NCBI GenBank assembly: GCA_025667525.1
Contig: CM046881.1
Location: 26,237,580-26,301,579 of the forward strand
Reading direction: 5' to 3'
DNA: 64,000 bases
Origin: Glebionis coronaria
Lineage: Eukaryota > Streptophyta > Magnoliopsida > Asterales > Asteraceae
The notes under the pieces are model-generated. The model had not been told where the DNA came from. It saw only the letters and a list, made by a program, of their open reading frames with translations, and searched no databases. The position numbers and the translations under genes are program-made. Shown one piece after another: positions 57,589 to 64,000 of the stretch. The stretch's first letter is position 1; the number at the start of each line of letters is the position of its first letter.

Positions 57589-58109
57589 TGTTGGGAATAA
57601 ATTTAGGCCAGAACACTTGAACGCTGACAAGAACAACTCAAGCGTTGACAAGAGCAAAGTGAGCGCTGACAGCATAAGCGTTGACAAGATAAAGTCAAGC
57701 GTTGACAGATTGAAGACAAGCACTGATGGAAGATGTGAGCTACACGTATATTATATTCTAGATTACTTCTAGTAAGGATAGAAACGACAATGTATTTTCT
57801 ATGTTTATCTTTACCTAGAATAGTTGATTCGTAGCTTATTGTACAAGACTTCTTGTTCTATAAAAGAAGATCTTTTAGGTTAATGTTCAATATCAGTTTT
57901 CATAGTATTCGCAAGTTAAACCTTTCATTGTAATCAACACGATTATTCTAATACAAGTGAAAGTTTGTTTAACATCATTGTGTTTTAGATCAAGTGTTAA
58001 TTCCGCATAACACTTTGTTACTTTATTCATAAGCAAAGGTTTCTCTACGTGTAGTACTTGATCTAATCTCGTATACACAAAGCTAATCGATCTAAGTTTG
58101 GGATCAACA
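57589..58109 (+). repeat. 3' LTR of the plus-strand SIRE element (521 bp)
   Basis: It looks identical to 46089-46609. It carries the same six-core array (57619-57730) and TATA box (57859-57865). It is followed directly by the CCCTG duplication at 58110-58114. Confidence 0.95.
57619..57730 (+). repeat. 21-nt-phased core array in the SIRE 3' LTR
   Basis: This is the exact copy of the 5' LTR array at an offset of 11,500 bp, with cores at 57622, 57643, 57664, 57679, 57700 and 57721. Confidence 0.9.
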
Positions 58110-60449
58110 CCCTGTACTCTAGCTCCTCAAAAGATAAAGCCAGCAACTTCTTGTATGTCCATCCAGGTTAATGCATCTAAGCAACTTGTAATACAATTGC
58201 CTGCTATCTCTTCTAAGCCAAGTCTTGACCTCTTGTGCATTATACTTCAAAATCACCTTTATATCATCTTGTACCCTGAGAAGAATTTCCAACCCCCAAA
58301 TTTGATCTGATAAGCTCATCCCTGGGTTGTCCATTACCTTATCTTCCCAAGCATGGTACATTCTGGTGATTTCTGGAAGGTCAAAATCAACCTGCTTCTT
58401 CAAATCTCTCAACCTTTCTTTTGCCAACTCATCCCCATATTCAAGTCTTTCTGGATCTTCAATGATTTGAATACTTGAATCTGAGCTACCTTTGTCACTT
58501 TCCTCATCACTTTCATCCTCACTCTCAGTGACTACAAATGGTGATGTACCACTCCTCTTCAAATCTTCTTCCAAAAGTTGTGCAGCCAACTGTTTATCAA
58601 ATGCAATTTGTGCTGCATCTTTCTTTGGAACATCTTCTTCAACCATAAGCCCCTTACCCTTGTCTTTTGGATCAATAATTGGTAAGGTAGAAGAAGAAAC
58701 CTGTGTGGACACATCTTTGATGATTGCTGATGACTGGAATACATCAACACCACCTGCAACTTTGTCAGCGTTCAAGTTACCTTTATAAGCGCCCCGATTA
58801 CCTTTGTCAGCGCTGGACGTGTCAGCGTTCAAACCTGTATCAGCGCCCACTTTGCTTGCAACAGCGTCCTGTGTAATATGTTGCATTGTTGCTGTGAAAG
58901 ATCCTTCCAAGTTTAATAGAGTTACCTTGGACGTATCAATGACAGGATGCTTCTTCAGGCTTGTAAGAGCTTCAGCAATATCTAAGGATCCACCATCATG
59001 TGAACTCCTTTCACTTGCAGTACGTATAAGCTCATCCACTTCATCCTCCCCTTTGGAAGATTCCTCCATCCTACTCCTGCTACTAGGATTCTCCAAAACA
59101 GTTACCCGCTCCCTCAATGCTTGGAGTTCACGGCCCTGATTATTGACAATTTGTACAAGGCTGACATTTTGCTTTTGCAAGCTAATGACAGCAGCCGTCA
59201 ATTCATTCAATGTCATAGGTTCCAATCTGCCCTAAGCTAGAATGGGGATTTGACCTCCCAAAATAGAATCATAGGGCATGGATGAGGTCTTATCAATGTT
59301 GGACCTGTCTTGGCCAGCTTCTAAGCCTGTACCAATAGGTCCAGCCTCACCCATGTCACCAGCCACACTTGTGGAGGTGGTTCTCTCTGCTACATGGCTA
59401 GGACCACTAGAGGAGAACACTCCAGTAGTCCTTTGGTGTTTATTTAACCTAGATTGTAATGGGGTGGAAGATAAGGTAGATTGTGTGGGTGTTGGTTGGT
59501 TAAGAGGTGTTTGGGATTGTTCAGGGATGTAATCAGCGTTGAGATTGGCTATGTCAGCGCCAACATATTGAGTGTCAGCGTTGACATTGGCTTGGTCAAC
59601 GTCCATGTGTTCAGGTGAAGGTAATGGTTCAAGGACAGGCTCAAGTTGAGGTTCAGGGTCTGGTTGTGGTTGGGCAGCCTGAATTACTTCAAGCATGGCT
59701 TGGGTGAGAGGTATAGGTCTGTTTGTGGAGATCATTTTGTCAAAAATGGTTTTCTTTTGCTTAGGGATCTCATAAAAATGGTCATGATCCCTAAGACAAT
59801 ATTCTTGTAAATCAAACACCATTTGCAAAAATCTTGGGTAAGCCAAAGTCATTTTACTTCCCTTATTTTTACACATCCCTTCAAAAATCATTTTTGAAAA
59901 ATTATACCTAAGCCCACGTGACATACAAACCAAAGCACTTGCAATGGACCTGTTTATTTCATTAAAAGCAGTACATTTTGGACTTAAGCATTGAAGAAGG
60001 ACATGTATCAAATATTTCCAATCTGAGGGAAATTCCTGCTTATGATATTTATTTAAAGTGACATCAGCAGGAATAGGATAACCCAATTCCCTAAGACCTT
60101 GTTCTATTGTTGCAATGGCAAGGGTAGTCACACCATCAGCGTCATTAAGACGCAAAGCTTGGCGAACCAAAGCTTCATTGATCACCCATGTTCTACCATG
60201 AACAGTAGATGTTAATGTAGTCACTCCATTAGCTGTTGTGGAACTTACATTATTCCAAAACTGTCTAATGTGTGCGACAGGGACTAGTGGTTCATGAGAA
60301 AGTGCATACCTTATGGAGGATGCATTTAAAAATGCCACCATTTGTGAATACTGAGGGAACAAATCATTATCAGCGTCCAAGTAAGCTACCATATTATGTT
60401 GGCTCTTGAACTCCAATGTCAGATTGTTTGAGTTGAACTTTGGTGCCAT
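58110..60449 (-). pseudogene. Third ORF of the minus-strand SIRE element, N-terminal and middle part
   Basis: ATG at 60447-60449 opens the homologue of the 1022-residue protein (MAPKFNSNNLTLEFKSQHNM, IRQFWNNVSS, LAYPRFLQMVFDLQ). TAG at 59232-59234 after GGQIPILA interrupts it. The same frame goes on (GRLEPMTLNELTA, then core-repeat clusters, EYGDELAKERLRDL) until a frameshift near 58155. At 58114 it is cut by the plus-strand element and continues at 46088. Protein similarity to the plus copy is clearly lower than in pol. Core copies lie at about 58768-58865 and 59527-59606. Confidence 0.85.
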
Positions 60450-61699
60450 GTTGAAAGCTGTTTAGGTTATGCGATATGGGAAAAATCTAGGAGAAAGATG
60501 TTTAGACAAGAAAATATGAATACCCAGAATGAAAAGTTAGCCAAATTTATAGGAGAGATGCATGATTATGATTGGTCAAAAATGAGGCAGTTATATTCAA
60601 AGAGTAATGATGAAAATATTGAATCAAATATAACTTATCTCATGCATTAATTAAAAGTAACAACTCTCCAAAAATTACGGCCAAAGATTAGTCAAAAATA
60701 ACAACTGGGTAGGGCCCACTAGGTGTCAACGGTCAAAAATAACTCATCAACGCCCAACGGCTATATTTTCTTGTCAGCGTTTGCCTAAAGCCTTGTCAGC
60801 GTCATGATTGGTCTTAACATCGTTTGGAGAAAAACTTGTCAGCGTCTAAAAATAAAAATATTTAAAAAGAAAAAGACCTTAACAAAGTAATTTATCCTAA
60901 GGGAAATATCTTGCAAGTTGATAATAATTACTGGGTGGCAAGCACTGTCCACTTATGCACACTTGCTTAAGCAAGATAGACACAAATGTCCTCAAGTGTC
61001 CCTTGCTAACCAAAATACTTACCAACAAAGTTATTTCATAAAATCCTTTGTAACTCCCAGGTAAACCCATAAAAAAATATTCCCAAGTCTCCCAACAGAC
61101 CACAACCAATTCTAGGCCAAAAATGTCTTGGCAGCATGCATAGTTTTTCAACTCTGCATGCTACAGTGCCTCATGGTTTAGTAAAACTAACCCATACTCA
61201 CCTGTGGACACAATCTAGAATTGTGATAAGAGTATCATAAGAATACCCAAGAGTCCTAAAGGTTCCTTAAACCTCCGCTTAAACTATGATACATGAGTTT
61301 CTCAAAATATATATGAACATTAAAAATTTATGTCAAGATAGGAATATAAATATTCCAACCATCATCCATAAACAAAAACATGTCCAAATAGCTCTTCAAA
61401 GATCCATAAGCAACTCTGTATCCAATGGCATAAAGCTAACACCACCTACACATTTAGATTGAAAACCACAAAACTAACATTGTTGCTGACAGCGCCCCGA
61501 CAACACTTATCAGCGTTGAAGGAACTCTTGTTAGCGTTAGACAATAATATCTCTAACAACGGCAAAATAACACTTTTCAACGTTAAATTTACCTTTGTCA
61601 GTGTTAGAAAAATAAAGTGGAAAAATCTAAATCATCACAAAGACCAATAACAATGCATTATCCTGTACATACTTTTACAAAAAGGTTCCAAAACACATA
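60450..61699 (-). other. Spacer between pol and the third ORF of the minus-strand SIRE element
   Basis: This is the counterpart of 53217-54467, aligned along its length. Core arrays lie at 60770-60848 (TGTCAGCGTT, TGTCAGCGTC, TGTCAGCGTC) and 61485-61605 (GACAGCGCCC, TATCAGCGTT, TGTTAGCGTT, TCAACGTT, TGTCAGTGTT). No ORF is credible. AAATGTGTAGG stands where the plus copy has AAATGTGCAGG. Confidence 0.75.
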
Positions 61700-64000
61700 T
61701 TAAGTGAGATTAACCATTCCAATATTTGTTACCAAATATTGAAATCGTCCAGTATCAAAATGTTTAGTTAATAAATCAGCCACATTATCTTCTGTGTCTA
61801 CCCTATCTGGTCGTATTAAACCTTTCTCAAAGCAATCTCTTATAAAATGATGCCTAATTTCTATGTGTTTGGTTTTAGAATGATGTACAGGATTTTTAAT
61901 AATGCATAAAGTACTGTTATTGTCTACAAAAATCTTGGTATGCATGAAATTATACCCATAATCCAACAGCTGGTTATGAATCCATAAGACTTGTCCACAA
62001 CAAGCAGCTGCAGCCACATATTCTGCTTCAGTTGTAGAGTTTGCCACCACTGTTTGTTTCTTGCATTGCCAAGATATCAATCTACTCCCAAGAAATTGAC
62101 ATCCACCAGTTGTGGATTTTCTATCAAACTTGTCACCACCATAGTCACTGTCCGAATATGCAATAAGCTCCAATGGAGAATCTTTTGGGTACCATAAGCC
62201 AAGATCTGAATAACATCTTAGGTACCTAAAAATTCTTTTCACAGCAAAAAGATGACATTCTTTGGGATTCACTTGATGGCGTGCACAAGCACACACAGCA
62301 AACATGATGTCAGGTCTTGAGGCTGTAAGATACATCAATGAGCCAATCATTGATCTATAGTGCCTAACATCCACATCTTTTCCAGCTCCAATTTTTCCCC
62401 AAGGGTGTTCCCTATCCATAGTAGTGGAAGCACTCTTTTCATGTGGAGAAAAACCAAATTTCTTCAAGATTTCAGCTACATATTTGTCTTGGGAGATGAA
62501 GATACCATCTTCTTTCTGCTGAACTTGTAATCCTAGAAAGAAGTTCATCTCACCCATTGCACTCATCTTGAATTTATCTGTCATAAGCTTGGAAAAGTCT
62601 TCACTCATCTTTAGATTTGTAGATCCAAAAATGATATCATCAACATAGACCTGAACAAGTAAGACATCCTTACCTTTCTTCTTTGTAAACAATGTCTGAT
62701 CTATGGTGCCCCTTTTAAAACCATTTTCCACCAAGTAGGTGGACAATGTACCATACCATGCTCTTGGGGCCTGATGAAGTCCATACATAGCTTTCTTCAC
62801 TCTATAAACCTTGTCTGGATTCTCAGGATCTTCAAAACCAGGAGGTTGCATGACATATACCTCCTCAACAATTGTTCCATAGAGGAAAGCACTCTTCACA
62901 TCCATTTGATAAACAGTGAAGTTCATACAAGAGGCATAAGCTAGGAAAATTCTTATAGCTTCAATTCTTGCAACAGGAGCAAAGACCTCTTCATAATCTA
63001 TCCCTTCCTCTTGCGTATATCCCTGAGCTACCAAACGTGCCTTGTTTCTTACCACAATACCCCTTTCATCTTTCTTGTTCCTTAGAACCCATCTTGTCCC
63101 AATTGGTCTCATATATCTAGGACAATCAACCAGCTCCCAAACATCCTGTATAGCAAATTGGTGAAGCTCATCCTGCATTGCTTCCACCCAACTAGGTTCT
63201 TTGAGAGCATCAAAAATCTTCTTGGGTTCCTGTTGTGACAGAAAACAGGCAAACAAACATGCTTGTACAAGAGGGGTATCAACCTTCTTGTGGATATTAG
63301 CAATGAAGCTATCATGAGTCTGGTGAGATCTTCTAGTTTGAACAGAAGTCATGATATTCCCAATGATTTGAGAGGGAGGATGATTCTTCAAAGTAGATCT
63401 AGGAATTCCATTTTCAAGAATTCTGTTGTCTTCAATATCATCCTCCATGTTGCTAATATCTTCTTCAGACTCTCTTCCATCTTGAACCTCTTCATTTATT
63501 CTTGAAGGTTCACCTTGTTCAAAATTGGAAGATACGAAATGCTCATGAGTGTTGTCAACGTTGGAATTTTGCTTGTCAGCGCTGGAATTACTTTTGTCAG
63601 CGCCAGAATCATTGTTGTCAACGTTTGAGCCATCAGCGTCTGAATTGGTCTTGTCAGCGCTAGAATTGTGCTTGTCAGCGCCTGAATGACCATGCATGTT
63701 ATCAACTGGTGGTATTGAAGAACCACCTTTATCCTTTCCAGCAGCAGCAGCAGCAGCATAATACTCATCTGTCCATATAGGAAATGTAACATATTCTTGT
63801 GTGGGAGATGACTCAACTGCTTGTGGTCCATCCTTCTTAGCAACCTGTGTACCTGAAACATTACCAATTCTCTTTTCCAAAACACTTGAAGTTACCTTCA
63901 CAATGTCTGGATTAGTAACAGGCATATAATTTAAAGCTCTAGATAAAGGTTCCAAGTCAAACAACCAATTTGGACCACTTTCAGGATCACTAGGTTTACT
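61700..64000 (-). CDS. SIRE-type pol, RT and RNase H (partial, continues beyond the window)
   Basis: The minus-strand frame is open from the window end to TAA at 61700-61702: 766 residues and no stop. It begins inside the integrase C-terminus ([12 protein letters not shown]) and reads straight through [15 protein letters not shown], where the plus copy has a stop. RT motifs are [37 protein letters not shown] and [11 protein letters not shown]. RNase H shows [19 protein letters not shown] and [10 protein letters not shown]. The linker has seven core repeats (63551-63682) and a five-Ala run ([14 protein letters not shown]). It is nearly identical in protein to the plus copy outside the linker. 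Confidence 0.9.
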   Translation of the reverse strand, partial: SKPSDPESGPNWLFDLEPLSRALNYMPVTNPDIVKVTSSVLEKRIGNVSGTQVAKKDGPQAVESSPTQEYVTFPIWTDEYYAAAAAAGKDKGGSSIPPVDNMHGHSGADKHNSSADKTNSDADGSNVDNNDSGADKSNSSADKQNSNVDNTHEHFVSSNFEQGEPSRINEEVQDGRESEEDISNMEDDIEDNRILENGIPRSTLKNHPPSQIIGNIMTSVQTRRSHQTHDSFIANIHKKVDTPLVQACLFACFLSQQEPKKIFDALKEPSWVEAMQDELHQFAIQDVWELVDCPRYMRPIGTRWVLRNKKDERGIVVRNKARLVAQGYTQEEGIDYEEVFAPVARIEAIRIFLAYASCMNFTVYQMDVKSAFLYGTIVEEVYVMQPPGFEDPENPDKVYRVKKAMYGLHQAPRAWYGTLSTYLVENGFKRGTIDQTLFTKKKGKDVLLVQVYVDDIIFGSTNLKMSEDFSKLMTDKFKMSAMGEMNFFLGLQVQQKEDGIFISQDKYVAEILKKFGFSPHEKSASTTMDREHPWGKIGAGKDVDVRHYRSMIGSLMYLTASRPDIMFAVCACARHQVNPKECHLFAVKRIFRYLRCYSDLGLWYPKDSPLELIAYSDSDYGGDKFDRKSTTGGCQFLGSRLISWQCKKQTVVANSTTEAEYVAAAACCGQVLWIHNQLLDYGYNFMHTKIFVDNNSTLCIIKNPVHHSKTKHIEIRHHFIRDCFEKGLIRPDRVDTEDNVADLLTKHFDTGRFQYLVTNIGMVNLT
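63551..63682 (-). repeat. Core array in the pol linker of the minus-strand SIRE element
   Basis: TGTCA(A/G)CG-type copies start at 63553, 63574, 63595, 63616, 63631 (CATCAGCG), 63652 and 63673 on the plus strand; steps are 21, 21, 21, 15, 21 and 21. On the coding strand they encode [19 protein letters not shown] and related heptads. Confidence 0.9.

Larger units (their letters stand above)
46089..58109 (+). mobile_element. Complete SIRE-type Ty1/copia element, 12.0 kb
   Basis: This 12,021-bp element has 521-bp LTRs, a tRNA-iMet primer site, gag, pol in the copia order (protease, integrase, RT, RNase H), a long third ORF, a purine tract and a perfect 5-bp target duplication. I found no difference between its LTRs, so insertion is very recent. 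Even so, gag has a TAG (47329) and pol a TAA (50973), and RT has a Gly-to-Val change in its conserved AMYGLHQ block (AMYVLHQ). The third ORF is intact. The long 3' ORF and pol motifs such as [13 protein letters not shown] place it in the SIRE/Sirevirus lineage. Confidence 0.95.
44725..64000 (-). mobile_element. SIRE-type Ty1/copia element, minus strand, interrupted and open at the window end
   Basis: The minus-strand parts are 3' LTR (44725-45269), purine tract, third ORF (45341-46088 plus 58110-60449), spacer (60450-61699) and pol (61700 to the window end). The plus-strand SIRE element at 46089-58109 splits the third ORF, and the frame joins across the CCCTG duplication. The element sits in the 5' LTR of the minus-strand Athila-like element. 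The left flank is CTTAA (44720-44724), so a CTTAA copy is expected at its far end. pol is open for all 766 visible residues, but the third ORF has stops and a frameshift. Confidence 0.9.

Overview
This is plant nuclear DNA made entirely of repeats. I see no host gene, tRNA or rRNA. It holds five LTR retrotransposons in two nested stacks, on either side of a tandem satellite array of about 12.3 kb. A eudicot is likely. Asteraceae is my guess, because the accessory proteins of the chromovirus and of the copia elements resemble retroelement proteins I recall from that family; no search was run.

Left stack (1-19558, + strand). A Tekay/Del-type Ty3 chromovirus runs from a truncated 5' LTR (1-1093) to a 3' LTR (16493-19558). 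It has an accessory upstream ORF (1370-2179) and a broken gag-pol (11976-16449) ending in a chromodomain-like tail. Between accessory ORF and gag sits a 9.46-kb Athila-like Ty3 element (2302-11762). That element has 2.03-kb LTRs, a tRNA-Asp primer site and only gag plus protease, with no reverse transcriptase or integrase. Each of its LTRs contains about 27 copies of a TTCCGGATAAG core at about 25-bp spacing.

Centre (19559-31869). Eighteen head-to-tail monomers of about 700 bp form the satellite. One monomer has a deletion, and the last six form a duplicated trimer (about 2.09 kb twice). Both array ends are cut inside a monomer by LTR retrotransposon ends, so the satellite is the older host locus.

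Right stack (31870-64000). A second Athila-like gag-protease element lies on the minus strand (3' LTR 31870-36078, broken genes 37873-41135, primer site 41802-41816, 5' LTR from 41822). Its 5' LTR is interrupted at 44724 by a minus-strand SIRE-type Ty1/copia element (3' LTR 44725-45269, pol continuing past the window end). That element's third ORF is split by a complete plus-strand SIRE element (46089-58109) with 521-bp LTRs that look identical and a perfect CCCTG target duplication.

The most unusual signal is in the two SIRE elements. A short core, (A/G)(A/G)CG(C/T)TGACA, recurs about 40 times in the complete copy, in the LTRs, gag, pol, non-coding spacer and third ORF. Spacing is almost always exactly 21 or 15 nt, even where the DNA is non-coding. 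In coding regions it reads as [S/N/G]-[A/V]-D-[K/R/T] every seven or five residues. The second striking signal is that both Athila-like elements lack RT and integrase yet share a C-terminal layout of an FDPG motif, a hydrophobic segment and a second FDPG motif.
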